Shown here: positions 44,108-53,235 of the stretch, one piece after another
How positions within the stretch are numbered: the first letter of the stretch is position 1
How the letters are laid out: each line of letters starts with the position of its first letter
Assembly (NCBI GenBank): GCA_905200945.1
Contig: CAJKMG010000005.1
Span: 58,754-122,753 of the forward strand
Length of the DNA stretch: 64,000 nucleotides
Source: an uncultured Akkermansia sp.
GTDB lineage: Bacteria; Verrucomicrobiota; Verrucomicrobiia; Verrucomicrobiales; Akkermansiaceae
Reading direction: 5' to 3'
Program-made: the position numbers and the translations under genes
Notes under the pieces: generated by a model
The model's input: only the letters and a program-made list of their open reading frames with translations
What the model was told of the DNA's origin: nothing
The model's database searches: none

Positions 44108-45874
44108 TCAAAACGGGAAATCCGCATCCCCCACCGGATCCACTGCTTTTTCCTCAAACTTTTTAACAGCTTTCTGCTGGGGATTAACGGCACGGACGAC
44201 CAGCGCCCGGGGGGGCATTTCCCGCCGCCTTCCGAATTCGCATTTTTCCTCGCACAGATCGCAGGAGTTCCGGCGTTCGCGTTCCTCAGGCCGTTCCGTG
44301 GTGACGGGACAGGCGTGTTCGCACGCGCCGCAGCCGATGCACAGGGAAGGATCCAGCCTGGGCAGGCGGTGCTCCTGGCCGTCACGACCGATATAGGGCA
44401 CCGTGTAAAGGGCTTTGGTGGGGCAATGCTCCGTACAGGCTCCGCAATCCATGTCCTCCCGGGCAACCAGGCAGCGGCAGACGTAAAACCGGGCCACGGC
44501 TATGCGCGTAGTATCCTTTGTAATTCCCACTGTATCCCTCTCCGCGGTAATAGGCATCCTGCTTATGGCCCCCGTGGGGCAAACTTCCGCACAGCGGTGG
44601 CAGTCATAAAGGCAGTACTTGGTGGCAAAATCCATCCGGGGTTTCATGAACCCCTTCAGGCCCAGCTGCAGATATGAAGGCTGAAGCACATGGGTGGGGC
44701 AGTTGGCAACACACATCTGGCAGCCGGTGCAGATATCCAGAAAACGTTCCAGGGAACCGGCTCCGGGAGGAAGAACGCACTGGGTGGGGTCCAGCTTCCG
44801 GGCGGCCTCTCCCCGGCATCCGGAAAGGGCGGCCGTAGCCAGTCCGGCCGCAGTAGCCTCCAGGAACTGGCGGCGGGAACTCATGGCAATGGAGGAAACT
44901 GCGTCGGAAGAAGAGGGAGCGGGGGTTGGGGAGGCCTTCTTTTTTCTGGCCGGAATCAGTTGGCGGGTTCTGGTGAACCAGCGGTAGCGTATTCCGCCCT
45001 CACTGCAGGAGCGCACGCAATCGTAACATGCCACGCACCGGGAGGAATCTATCTTGTATTCCTTCAGGTTCAGGCATTGAGCCTTGCAGGATTTGGCGCA
45101 TTTGCCGCATTTTTTGCAGGAGGAAGGATCAAATCCCAGCCGGAAAAGGGAGATACGGGAAAGCAACCCAAGGAACGTGCCGACGGGGCATACCGTATTA
45201 CAGTACAGGCGCCCCTTCCAGGCGCTCATAACGGCTACCAGGCCGAGAACGCCGGCGGACGCCAGCAAAACGGGGAAAGCCACGGGAAAATAATCCATTC
45301 GGACCAGGTCCGCAGAAGAACTGTCCTCCGCCAGCAGATTATTGCCCCAAATGGCGGCTGGCCATGCCAGTACATACATGATGCGCCCGAAAATGCTGTA
45401 AGGATCCAGCCAATTCAGGGACAGCCCGGCCAGACCCGTCACGCAACAGGCAGCCAGCAATGCCAGCACCCCATACCGCACCCACGGCACAGGCCGGGAA
45501 AATTTCAGGAAACGCTTCGGCACCAGCCAGCGGCGGATTCTGAAAACAATATCCTGAAAAATCCCCAGCGGGCAGACGAAGGAACAGTATACGCGGCCGA
45601 ACAATAGCGTAAGCAGCAGCAACACCCCCAGAATCACGGCGGAAACGGCTACCCCGTTCAGGGTTCCCAGCACGGACGGCACAAATTGCCACTGCGCCAG
45701 GGAAAAGGAATCTTCCATCCCCTCTCCGCCTCCCGTCATATTCGGCACGTTCCACGCGGGAATGTGGTGCAGGAAAGCGTATGCAATGCCGATGAAAAAA
45801 ATAGCGGCCACCGTCACGCGGAGCCACTTCAAAGGACTGATAAGAAAGGCTTTGATAACTGACATACTTATCAT
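44108..45874 (-). CDS. NapH/NapG-like fusion: membrane quinol oxidase plus polyferredoxin
   Basis: 588 residues from the ATG at 45874. The first about 240 residues are NapH/NosR-like with four or five helices and the two YC-x3-CP motifs (CSFVCPLG, CNTVCPVG); then two [4Fe-4S] sites (CKKCGKCAKSC, CVACYDC) on the cytosolic side. A linker of Ala/Pro/Ser leads to an internal SRRQFLEA followed by a hydrophobic stretch and LSGC (about 332-353), which reads like a Tat signal with lipobox. After it come more clusters (CTGCQMC, CHRCAEVC, CGACTEHC, CIGCGACEHAC, CDLCEEKC), as in NapG. So two proteins normally encoded separately are joined. It likely moves electrons from menaquinol to an exported acceptor. 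DUF362 gene upstream. Confidence 0.85.
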   Translation of the reverse strand: MISMSVIKAFLISPLKWLRVTVAAIFFIGIAYAFLHHIPAWNVPNMTGGGEGMEDSFSLAQWQFVPSVLGTLNGVAVSAVILGVLLLLTLLFGRVYCSFVCPLGIFQDIVFRIRRWLVPKRFLKFSRPVPWVRYGVLALLAACCVTGLAGLSLNWLDPYSIFGRIMYVLAWPAAIWGNNLLAEDSSSADLVRMDYFPVAFPVLLASAGVLGLVAVMSAWKGRLYCNTVCPVGTFLGLLSRISLFRLGFDPSSCKKCGKCAKSCKAQCLNLKEYKIDSSRCVACYDCVRSCSEGGIRYRWFTRTRQLIPARKKKASPTPAPSSSDAVSSIAMSSRRQFLEATAAGLATAALSGCRGEAARKLDPTQCVLPPGAGSLERFLDICTGCQMCVANCPTHVLQPSYLQLGLKGFMKPRMDFATKYCLYDCHRCAEVCPTGAISRMPITAERDTVGITKDTTRIAVARFYVCRCLVAREDMDCGACTEHCPTKALYTVPYIGRDGQEHRLPRLDPSLCIGCGACEHACPVTTERPEERERRNSCDLCEEKCEFGRRREMPPRALVVRAVNPQQKAVKKFEEKAVDPVGDADFPF

Positions 45875-45939
45875 AAACCCGCCGGAAGCGGAAAGTTGAT
45901 CCCCCACCGCGTCATCCGCAGGGGGAAGAAGACGACGCG

Positions 45940-46860
45940 TCAGGCCATGCTGATGCGGCGGATATTAAGCTTGGAAAGGTCGGCTGTGCCCAGCCCCATT
46001 TCCTCCCCAAGCTGCACATGGCGAATCTTTCCGGCCTTATTCAGCAGGGCGGCGCCCGCAGCGTCAATGGCCACAATATCGCGGGAGGCCAGAAGGGTTT
46101 TGCGCTCCACCAGGTCATTCGTATCCTTCCCCACGGGGCCGTTGCGCACCATGGGCATGTAGGCGTCCAGCACACACAGATCCGGCTTGCGGAAATACAC
46201 GGCGTCAGCGATGCACTGGTGCAGGTCGTTCTTATGCATGTCCCCGCGGTCCCAGACGGTGCCCATGACATTTTTCATGCAGGCGGTCATCTCGGAACCG
46301 CTGTGGTGCTTGAGGGGCGGGCAGGTGATATAAACATCCGCCTCCAGCACGGCCTTATGCACCTTGGCGGAGGTAAATTTCCTGGCTTTCGGGTTTTCCG
46401 TCCGCACGTACTGGCTTTCATTGCCGCCGTCCACCATTACGCCGCCGGCCTTCTCTACGGCCTCTTTCACGCCGCTGCCCTCATAAGCGCCGTTGTGGCA
46501 GCAGTGGTCAAACACCCTCACTTCCTTCGCCCCCGCCTGCCTGCACAGATCCACCAGCGCAGCGACGGTTTCAGGATGAGTGTTGGCGCCGAATTCCGGA
46601 GCCTTGTTCCAGCCGATGTTCGGCTTGATTACGACGGTCTGGCCCGGCTTGACGAAGGCCTGCATGCCGCCCAGCGTCTCCACGGCCTTCCTGACCATCT
46701 CCGCACGGGTGCCGTTGCGGACGGCCACCAGATCCGGAATACCGGAAGCCGCCGGGGCTTCAGCCTCCCGGGCAAACAGGGAATCCATGTCCGATATGGC
46801 CGCCAGCGCCCCTGCGGCGGCAGTTCTTTTCAAAAAAGTGCGTCTGTCAGTCATCTTCAT
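45940..46860 (-). CDS. Tat-exported DUF362 protein
   Basis: 306 residues. The N-terminus is a twin-arginine signal (TDRRTFLKRTAAAGALAAI), so it should be exported folded, probably with a cofactor. The rest is DUF362: VVIKPNIGWN, HPETVAALVDLCRQAGAKEVRVFDH, and ITCPPLKHHSGSEMTACMKNVMGTV, with several Cys (FDHCCHNG) that might hold an iron-sulfur cluster. DUF362 proteins are often fused to or encoded beside 4Fe-4S ferredoxins; here the partner is the NapH/NapG-like fusion 65 bp downstream, so the two probably form one electron-transfer unit. The reaction is unknown. Confidence 0.85.
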   Translation of the reverse strand: MKMTDRRTFLKRTAAAGALAAISDMDSLFAREAEAPAASGIPDLVAVRNGTRAEMVRKAVETLGGMQAFVKPGQTVVIKPNIGWNKAPEFGANTHPETVAALVDLCRQAGAKEVRVFDHCCHNGAYEGSGVKEAVEKAGGVMVDGGNESQYVRTENPKARKFTSAKVHKAVLEADVYITCPPLKHHSGSEMTACMKNVMGTVWDRGDMHKNDLHQCIADAVYFRKPDLCVLDAYMPMVRNGPVGKDTNDLVERKTLLASRDIVAIDAAGAALLNKAGKIRHVQLGEEMGLGTADLSKLNIRRISMA

Positions 46861-47017
46861 TGCAACGTCTGCGGTTTATCCCCGCATGCAGGAACATGCG
46901 GAAAGTTTTATATCTCTTTCTAACACACGTCCTGCAAAAAAACAACCTGCCATTCTTCCCGCGCCGGAATTTCATAAACGAATTGTCATACAGGCAAGGT
47001 TTCTGTACAACCCGGTC

Positions 47018-47593
47018 ATGAAATGTTCGCTGCTCAGCCGCCCCATGACATGCGCTCATGACTGGATCAGCCGCGTCGTCTTCCCCGGGGACGCAGTCGT
47101 GGACGCCACGGCGGGCAACGGGCACGATACTGTTTTCCTGGCCCGGCTGGTTGGACCTTCCGGCCAGGTGCACGCCTTTGACGTGCAGAAAGAAGCCATT
47201 AGCGCCACCAGGGAGCGCCTGGAAAAGGAAGAGCTGCTCACCCCTGCCGTCCGGCTCCATCTTGCCAGCCATGACCGCCTGGCGGAACTGGTCGGCGGCC
47301 CCGTGAAAGCCGTCGTCTTCAACCTGGGCTATCTGCCGGGCGGGGACAAAAAAACGGTCACCAGAACGGAATGCACCCTGGCAGCGCTGGAACAGGCCGC
47401 CGCCCTTATTGCTCCGAACGGGCTTCTCAGCGTTATGTGCTATCCCGGCCACGAAGGCGGAAAGGAAGAAGCGGAAGCCGTGGAAGCTTTCCTTTCCCGC
47501 CTGCCCCATCATTCCTGGCGCGCCGGCAAATACCAGCTCCTGAATACCGGAGCGCCGGCTCCCCTCCAGATTTGCGCGTTCAGGCTGGACTGA
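47018..47593 (+). CDS. mnmM: tRNA 5-aminomethyl-2-thiouridine methyltransferase-like (MnmM/YtqB)
   Basis: 191 residues from the ATG at 47018. It is a small SAM methyltransferase of the rRNA_methylase/YtqB family: VVDATAGNGHDTVFLARLVGPSGQVHAFDVQ is the SAM-binding loop, VVFNLGYLPGGDK the catalytic motif IV (NLGYLPG), followed by ALEQAAALIAPNGLLSVMCYPGHEGG. The family includes MnmM, which makes the last methyl transfer of the wobble mnm5s2U modification in organisms lacking MnmC. The open frame begins earlier, but that part is antisense to the DUF362 gene. Length and motifs fit the family. Its own unit; convergent with rdgB. Confidence 0.88.
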   Translation: MKCSLLSRPMTCAHDWISRVVFPGDAVVDATAGNGHDTVFLARLVGPSGQVHAFDVQKEAISATRERLEKEELLTPAVRLHLASHDRLAELVGGPVKAVVFNLGYLPGGDKKTVTRTECTLAALEQAAALIAPNGLLSVMCYPGHEGGKEEAEAVEAFLSRLPHHSWRAGKYQLLNTGAPAPLQICAFRLD

Positions 47594-47623
47594 CCTCCCC
47601 GCAGCCAGACGCCCGGAAAAAAC

Positions 47624-48238
47624 TCAGTACCGGCGTTCTTTCATCCACTCCACCACCTGCGCCAGGGCACGGGCGCGGTGCGACATGGAATTCTTCACTT
47701 CCATGGGAAGCTGGGCGAAACTCCGGTCATGCCCTTCCGGGACAAACAGCGGATCGTAGCCGAACCCCCCTTCCCCGGCCGGTTCCGTCAACATGTAGCC
47801 TTCCACGGAACCGGAAAACTCCGCCAGCACGCGTCCGTTCCTGGCAAGCACCATAACGCAACGGAACCGTGCGGAAGGCCTGTCCCCCGGCTTCACTCCG
47901 GCGCGCCGCAATTCCTCCATCATGCGGAGATTATTCCGCGCATGGTTCCCTTCTTCCCCTCCGAAGGAGGAGGACCAGACTCCGGGGCGCCCGTCCAGCA
48001 CATCCACCTCCAGTCCGGAATCATCCGCCAGCAGGACGCCGGGAATGCATCTGGATGCGGAAAGCGCCTTGAGCGCGGCGTTCTCCGTAAACGTGACTCC
48101 CGTTTCATCCACGGGCGGAGCCTGGGGATAGTCGGAAAGGTCCTTCACTTCCCATTTCCCGGCCAGCATGGCGCGGATTTCCCCGGTCTTGTGGGCGTTG
48201 CGCGTGGCAACCACCAGCAGCGGCAATTCCTGTTCCAT
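47624..48238 (-). CDS. rdgB: XTP/dITP diphosphatase (RdgB/HAM1)
   Basis: 204 residues from the ATG at 48238. HAM1 motifs: LLVVATRNAHKTGEI near the N-terminus (T/SxNxxK for phosphates), GVTFTENAALKA, LADDSGLEVDVLDGRPGVWSS and EGGFGYDPLFVPEGHDRSFAQL, then SHRARAL at the end. It cleaves non-canonical XTP and ITP to the monophosphate and pyrophosphate, keeping deaminated purines out of DNA. The next gene upstream on the same strand is xthA, another DNA-repair gene, 44 bp away. Confidence 0.94.
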   Translation of the reverse strand: MEQELPLLVVATRNAHKTGEIRAMLAGKWEVKDLSDYPQAPPVDETGVTFTENAALKALSASRCIPGVLLADDSGLEVDVLDGRPGVWSSSFGGEEGNHARNNLRMMEELRRAGVKPGDRPSARFRCVMVLARNGRVLAEFSGSVEGYMLTEPAGEGGFGYDPLFVPEGHDRSFAQLPMEVKNSMSHRARALAQVVEWMKERRY

Positions 48239-48282
48239 AATCATCAATCTCTTACAGTTGAAAATCATCTGAACGACCGCGC

Positions 48283-49044
48283 TCAGCAGTCAATCTCCAG
48301 GCTGACGGGGCAATGGTCGGACCCCGTCACATCCGGATGGATGGCGGCTTCCTTCACCCTGGAAGCCAGCGGATTGGAAACGCAGAAATAGTCAATGCGC
48401 CATCCGATGTTCCGGGCGCGGGCGCCCGCGCGGTAGGACCACCAGCTGTACCAGCCCGGCTCCTCCGGATGCAGGGCGCGGAACGTATCCGTAAAACCGG
48501 CCTTAAGCAGCAGCGTGAACCCGGCGCGCTCCTGGTCGCTGAATCCGGCGGAAAAACGGTTCTCCTTGGGGCGCGCAATGTCAATCTCCTCATGGGCCAC
48601 GTTCAAATCCCCGCAAAAAATGACCGGCTTGATTTCCGCCAATCCCGCCACATATCCGCGGAACGCAGCATCCCACTGCTCCCGGTACGGCAGCCGCACC
48701 AGTTCATTCTGTGAATTGGGGGTATAGCAGTTGACCAGGTAAAACCGCTCAAATTCCATCGTGCAGACGCGCCCTTCCCGGTCATGTTCCGGACAGCCGA
48801 TTCCTACGGACGTGGAAAGAGGCTGCACCCGGCTGAGAATCAGCACGCCGGAATAGCCGGACTTCTCCGCCGGATTCCAGAGCTGGTACGGCCAGGAGGA
48901 AATCCACAGGTCTTTGACCTGTTCCGGACGCGCCTTGATCTCCTGAAGGCAGAGGACATCCGGCTCCAGGGCGTCCAGGGCTCCCGCCATTCCCTTGCCC
49001 AGAATCGCCCGCAATCCGTTCACGTTCCATGAGACGAGTTTCAT
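48283..49044 (-). CDS. xthA: Exodeoxyribonuclease III
   Basis: 253 residues, the EEP nuclease fold: MKLVSWNVNGLRA with Asn, DVLCLQEIKA with the metal-binding Glu, NCYTPNSQ, GDLNVAHEEIDIARP (the Asp/Asn pair), and GSDHCPVSLEI at the end (Asp/His pair). It removes abasic sites and 3' blocks in DNA. It is 44 bp upstream of rdgB on the same strand, together forming a small DNA-care operon, and divergent from nusA. Confidence 0.95.
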   Translation of the reverse strand: MKLVSWNVNGLRAILGKGMAGALDALEPDVLCLQEIKARPEQVKDLWISSWPYQLWNPAEKSGYSGVLILSRVQPLSTSVGIGCPEHDREGRVCTMEFERFYLVNCYTPNSQNELVRLPYREQWDAAFRGYVAGLAEIKPVIFCGDLNVAHEEIDIARPKENRFSAGFSDQERAGFTLLLKAGFTDTFRALHPEEPGWYSWWSYRAGARARNIGWRIDYFCVSNPLASRVKEAAIHPDVTGSDHCPVSLEIDC

Positions 49045-49243
49045 GCACGCATACTTCCTGTTTTTGACGGGTCCGTCAAGCCTTCAAACACCGTTGTCCC
49101 TCCCCCTTCCGGAGGGCTCCGGAAAATTCTTCTTCCGGAATCATCCCCAGTCTTTTGCATGCCGCATAGGACAAGCGTTTTTTCTTGCCAGTTCCTCCCC
49201 CTCGTGCTTACTTAAATAGGCAAACACCCCGAGAGACACTCGA

Positions 49244-49271
49244 GAGTGGGTCTGTCGACCCGCTCTTTTTT
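49244..49271 (+). terminator. Leader terminator (attenuator) in front of nusA
   Basis: A 9-bp stem GAGTGGGTC / GACCCGCTC (one G-U) with loop TGTC and then six T, ending 27 nt before the nusA ATG. A weaker alternative hairpin (CACT-CGAG-AGTG, 49237-49248) overlaps its 5' arm. On the plus strand there is no gene just upstream that it could serve, so it most likely controls read-through into nusA-infB-rbfA. Confidence 0.82.
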
Positions 49272-49298
49272 GTCTATCCATCACACTCCTCCACACTC

Positions 49299-50594
49299 AT
49301 GACAAACGATATTAAAGCTTTGATTGACTACTACGAGAGGGAAAAAGGGCTCTCCCGTGAAAAAATTCTCCTCGCTCTGGAGTCCGCCTTTCTCTCCGCC
49401 TACCGCAAAATGGTTCCCGGCTCCGGCAGCATCAACTACCTGAGAGCCGAGATCAACGTGGACAAAGGCAAAGTGCGCATTTTTGCAGACCTGGAAGTGG
49501 TGCCGGATGAAGAATACTCCGATAAATTCAACCAGATCCCCCTCTCCCTGGCCGTCAAGCTGGACAAGAACGCCGTGCTGCACGACCTGCTCCCCACCAA
49601 CATCACGCCCAAGGGCTTCGGCCGCATCGCGGTGCAGACCGCCCGCCAGACCATGCTCCAGAAACTGCTGGACGCGGAAAAGGAAATGCTCTACGACGAG
49701 TTCAAGGACCGCGCCGGCGATCTGGTGACGGGCACCATCCGCCGTTTTGAAAAGGGGGACATTTTTGTGGACCTCGGCAAATTCGAGGGCGTCATGACCT
49801 CCCGCGAACGCGTGCCGAATGAAGACTACAGCGTCGGAGACCGCATGCGCTTCTACGTGGTGGAAGTGCGCACGGAAGCGCGCGGCCCGGAAGTCATCCT
49901 TTCCCGCAGCCATCCGAACCTGGTGCGCCGCCTCTTTGAGTCGGAAGTGGTGGAAATAGGCGACCAGACCGTGGAAATCCACGGCATTGCCCGTGAAGCC
50001 GGCTACCGCACCAAAGTGGCCGTCATCAGCCATGACGACAAAGTAGACCCGGTAGGGGCATGCGTAGGCATGCGCGGCGCCCGCGTCAAAAACATCGTCC
50101 GGGAGCTCAACAATGAAAAAGTGGACATCCTGGAATGGACGGAAGACCCCATCGCTTTCGTCCGGGAAGCTCTCAGCCCCGTGGAACCGCGGGAAATCAC
50201 CGTGGACGAGGAAGCCAGAAAAATCTTCGTCATCGTCCAGGATGACAAGGATCTCTCCAAGGCCATCGGCCGCAGGGGCCAGAATGCCCGCCTCACCTCC
50301 CGCCTGATGGGCTGGGATGTCCAGGTGCGCGTCTTTGACGTCCAGGAAGCGGAAAAACGCCAGAGCCAGGCCGCGGCCGAAGAAGTCATGCGCCAATGTC
50401 AGGCTGCGGCCAAAACCCTCAGCGAACAATTGGAAATCCCGGAAGAAACCGCCATGGGCCTGGTGACCATGGGCGGGACGGACCTGGTAGCCCTCACCGG
50501 ATTTGAAGCTTCCGACATCGCGGAAAGCATGGGCATTCCCGCAGAAGAAGCCGCCCAAATTCTGGACAAGGCCCGGGACCTCATCTCCCAATAA
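49299..50594 (+). CDS. nusA: Transcription termination/antitermination factor NusA
   Basis: 431 residues from the ATG at 49299 (an upstream extension to 49185 would run through the leader terminator). Domains in order: N-terminal RNA-polymerase-binding domain (about 1-125, DYYEREKGLSREKILLALESAFLSAYRK), S1 domain (about 130-200, GDLVTGTIRRFEKGDIFVDLGKFEG), KH1 and KH2 (about 205-350, VDPVGACVGMRGARVKNIVREL and SKAIGRRGQNARLTS), and an acidic C-terminal HhH-like part. NusA modulates pausing and termination and binds its own leader in some bacteria. First gene of nusA-infB-rbfA; rimP, usually in front, is absent. Confidence 0.95.
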   Translation: MTNDIKALIDYYEREKGLSREKILLALESAFLSAYRKMVPGSGSINYLRAEINVDKGKVRIFADLEVVPDEEYSDKFNQIPLSLAVKLDKNAVLHDLLPTNITPKGFGRIAVQTARQTMLQKLLDAEKEMLYDEFKDRAGDLVTGTIRRFEKGDIFVDLGKFEGVMTSRERVPNEDYSVGDRMRFYVVEVRTEARGPEVILSRSHPNLVRRLFESEVVEIGDQTVEIHGIAREAGYRTKVAVISHDDKVDPVGACVGMRGARVKNIVRELNNEKVDILEWTEDPIAFVREALSPVEPREITVDEEARKIFVIVQDDKDLSKAIGRRGQNARLTSRLMGWDVQVRVFDVQEAEKRQSQAAAEEVMRQCQAAAKTLSEQLEIPEETAMGLVTMGGTDLVALTGFEASDIAESMGIPAEEAAQILDKARDLISQ

Positions 50595-50636
50595 CCGTTG
50601 AGCGCGGCGCTCAACATCTAACAACCTTAAATCAAC

Positions 50637-52697
50637 ATGCCTAATAAACAAGAAGAGAACGAACCCAAAAAGGAAGTATTGGATCTGATCGGCGGATCTT
50701 CCAAAAAGAAACGCGCACCCCAGCCGGCCCCCGCACCGGCGCCCTCCCGCCCTGCTCCAGTCAAGAAAGAAGCTCTCGACTTGCTTTCCGGCACCAAGAA
50801 AAAAGCGTCGCGCGCCGCTGACGCCGCTCCTGCGCCCGCCGCTGCCCCGGCTGCCCCGGCCGCCGCAGAACCCGCTGCGCCCGCACCCCAGGAAGAAACC
50901 TCCGCAGACGATAAAATCATCAACCTCAAACCGCCCGTTTCCGTTTCCGAGCTGGCGGGCATGCTGAAAGCCAAGCCTTTCCAAATCATCAAGGATCTGA
51001 TGGGCATGGGCATCTTCGCCAACCCGAATACACCGTTGGACGCGGACGCCGTCAGTTCCATCTGCGACATCCACGGCTACACATTCGCCCGTGAAAAACG
51101 GGAAAAGGGCGGCGGCGTGAAAGCCCAGCAGGAACCTGTCAAGGAGCCGGAACCCGTGCCGGTGGTGGAGGAACCCAAAGCCACCCTCATCACGCGCACA
51201 CCTATCATCACCGTCATGGGCCATGTGGACCACGGCAAAACATCCCTGCTGGACTACATCCGCAAAACGCGTGTAGCCAAGGGGGAAGCCGGGGGCATCA
51301 CCCAGCACATCGGCGCCTATACGGTTGACTACAACGGCAGCACACTCACCTTCCTGGATACGCCGGGCCACGCCATCTTCACGGAAATGCGCGCCCGCGG
51401 CGCGGACGTCACGGACATCGTGGTGCTGGTGGTGGCCGCCAATGACGGCATCATGCCCCAGACGCGGGAAGCCATCGCCCACTCCAAGGCAGCCGGCAAA
51501 ACCATCATCGTGGCCATCAACAAATGCGACCTTCCGGCCGCAGACCCCGTCAAGACCAAGAGCGGCCTGATGGAAGAAGGGCTGGTTCCCACGGACTTCG
51601 GAGGCGACGTGGAATGCGTGGAAGTCTCCGCCCTGACCGGGGCCGGCATTGACGACCTCCTCGGCCTTCTCGTCCTCCAGTCGGAAGTGCTGGAACTCCA
51701 GGCCAATCCCAAGGCCAACTGCCGCGCCTCCATCATTGAAGCCCGCGTGGAACCCGGCACGGGCAGCTCCGCCACGGCCATCGTGGAAAGCGGCACCATC
51801 CGCGTCGGGATGCCCTTCATCTGCGGCCCTTATGCCGGCAAGGTGCGCGCTCTGGTCAACGACCACGGCGAACGCGTCAAAAAGGTAGGCCCCGGCATGC
51901 CCGTGGAAATTACCGGTTTTTCTGAAACCCCGAACGTAGGGGATGAACTGGTGGAAATGGAAAATGAACGTGCCGCCAAAAAGCTTGGGGAGGAACGCCA
52001 GGAGGAACTGCGCAAGCAGCGCCTGGCCCAGCCCCGCAAGGCACGCATGGAAGAACTGCTCGCCATGATGGGAGACGGCACCCAGAAAGCCCAGCTCAAA
52101 ATACTCCTGAAGGGGGATGTGCAAGGTTCCGTGGAAGCCATCAAGAAAGCTGTTCTGGATATTCAGTCGGACAAAGTGGAATGCGTCTTCCTCAACGCCT
52201 CCGCCGGCCCCATCTCGGAATCGGACGTTCTGCTGGCCTCCTCCTCGGACGCCGTCATCCTGGGCTTCAACGTCAAAGTGGAAGCCAACGCCGTCAAACT
52301 GCTCAAGCGGGAAGGCGTGCAGGTAAAACTGTATTCCATCGTTTACGAACTCATCGACCAGGTGAGAGATGCCATGCTGGGCCTGTTGGAACCGGAAACG
52401 CGCGAAACCATCATCGGCCACGCTAAAGTGCTCCAGGTCTTCAAGCTCAACAAGGGCCGTGCGGCAGGCTGCATGGTGGAGGACGGTAAAATCCTCCGCA
52501 GCTGCGAGGCGCGCGTCATCCGCGACAAGACGCCCGTCTTTGACGGCAAAATGTCTACCCTCCGGCGCTTCCAGGATGAAGTGGAAGAAGTCAAGGCGGG
52601 CCTGGAATGCGGCATCCGCCTCGGAGATTTCAACGAATACGAGACGGGCGACATCATCGAATGCTACACGCTGGAAAAAATCCAGCAAACGCTGTAA
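50637..52697 (+). CDS. infB: Translation initiation factor IF-2
   Basis: 686 residues. The N-terminal about 95 are disordered, Lys/Ala/Pro-rich, with a repeated short motif (EVLDLIGGSSKKKR and EALDLLSGTKKK). Then an IF2-N helix region (about 100-150), and the GTPase with G1 GHVDHGKTS, G2 GGITQHIGAY, G3 DTPGH, G4 NKCD and G5 SALTGAG. The C-terminal domains III/IV bind fMet-tRNA. It delivers initiator tRNA to the 30S subunit. It is 42 bp from nusA. At 686 residues it is short compared with E. coli (890). Confidence 0.96.
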   Translation: MPNKQEENEPKKEVLDLIGGSSKKKRAPQPAPAPAPSRPAPVKKEALDLLSGTKKKASRAADAAPAPAAAPAAPAAAEPAAPAPQEETSADDKIINLKPPVSVSELAGMLKAKPFQIIKDLMGMGIFANPNTPLDADAVSSICDIHGYTFAREKREKGGGVKAQQEPVKEPEPVPVVEEPKATLITRTPIITVMGHVDHGKTSLLDYIRKTRVAKGEAGGITQHIGAYTVDYNGSTLTFLDTPGHAIFTEMRARGADVTDIVVLVVAANDGIMPQTREAIAHSKAAGKTIIVAINKCDLPAADPVKTKSGLMEEGLVPTDFGGDVECVEVSALTGAGIDDLLGLLVLQSEVLELQANPKANCRASIIEARVEPGTGSSATAIVESGTIRVGMPFICGPYAGKVRALVNDHGERVKKVGPGMPVEITGFSETPNVGDELVEMENERAAKKLGEERQEELRKQRLAQPRKARMEELLAMMGDGTQKAQLKILLKGDVQGSVEAIKKAVLDIQSDKVECVFLNASAGPISESDVLLASSSDAVILGFNVKVEANAVKLLKREGVQVKLYSIVYELIDQVRDAMLGLLEPETRETIIGHAKVLQVFKLNKGRAAGCMVEDGKILRSCEARVIRDKTPVFDGKMSTLRRFQDEVEEVKAGLECGIRLGDFNEYETGDIIECYTLEKIQQTL

Positions 52698-52838
52698 CCC
52701 TCAACAAAAATCATCTGACAGGGACGGAGCCTCCTGCACGCTCCTCCGGGCGTCCGGGAAACCTCCGTTCCTGTCCTTTCCTCTATTGCTTCTCCGCTGA
52801 TTGAACCAATCGGTCCATTCATCACTCTATCCTTTCAT

Positions 52839-53216
52839 ATGAGCAGACGTACTGACAAGGTAAACGAACTCCTGCGCCGGGAAATAGGCACCACCATTCA
52901 GCGGGATTTTGAATTTCCCGGAACGATTGTCACCGTGATTGAAGTGGAAGTAACGGACGATCTGAAAGAGGGGAAAGTATGGGTGGGCGTCGTAGGGAAA
53001 ATGGCTCCCTCCCAAGTGCTGGAAAAACTGAACTCCCGGCATGGGCTTATCCAGTCTGCCGTGGCCAGGCGCGTGGTGCTGCGCAATACGCCGCGCCTGA
53101 CCTTCCGTCTGGACGACTCCGCACAGCGCGGCGTTGACCTGGTCAACCTTCTGGAAGACATTGACAAGAACCTGCCCAAAGCTCCCCCAGCCGATTCGGA
53201 AAATGGCGGGGAATAA
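52839..53216 (+). CDS. rbfA: Ribosome-binding factor A
   Basis: 125 residues of KH type II fold: RRTDKVNELLRREIGTTIQRDFE at the start, VTVIEVEVTDDLKEGKVWVGVVG in the middle, and LRNTPRLTFRLDDSAQRGVDLVNLLEDI at the end, the typical RbfA pattern. It helps mature the 16S rRNA 5' end in the 30S subunit. Third gene of nusA-infB-rbfA, 141 bp behind infB, so it may also have its own promoter. A GC-rich hairpin (53236-53262) follows the stop and may be a terminator. Confidence 0.93.
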   Translation: MSRRTDKVNELLRREIGTTIQRDFEFPGTIVTVIEVEVTDDLKEGKVWVGVVGKMAPSQVLEKLNSRHGLIQSAVARRVVLRNTPRLTFRLDDSAQRGVDLVNLLEDIDKNLPKAPPADSENGGE

Positions 53217-53235
53217 GACTTCTTTTCGTGTTTAA

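Noticed and set aside
49281..52688. Minus-strand open frame of 1135 codons opposite nusA and infB
   Set aside because: Very long, but antisense to two conserved genes and rich in His, Gly and Ala in a low-complexity way; a codon-bias artefact.
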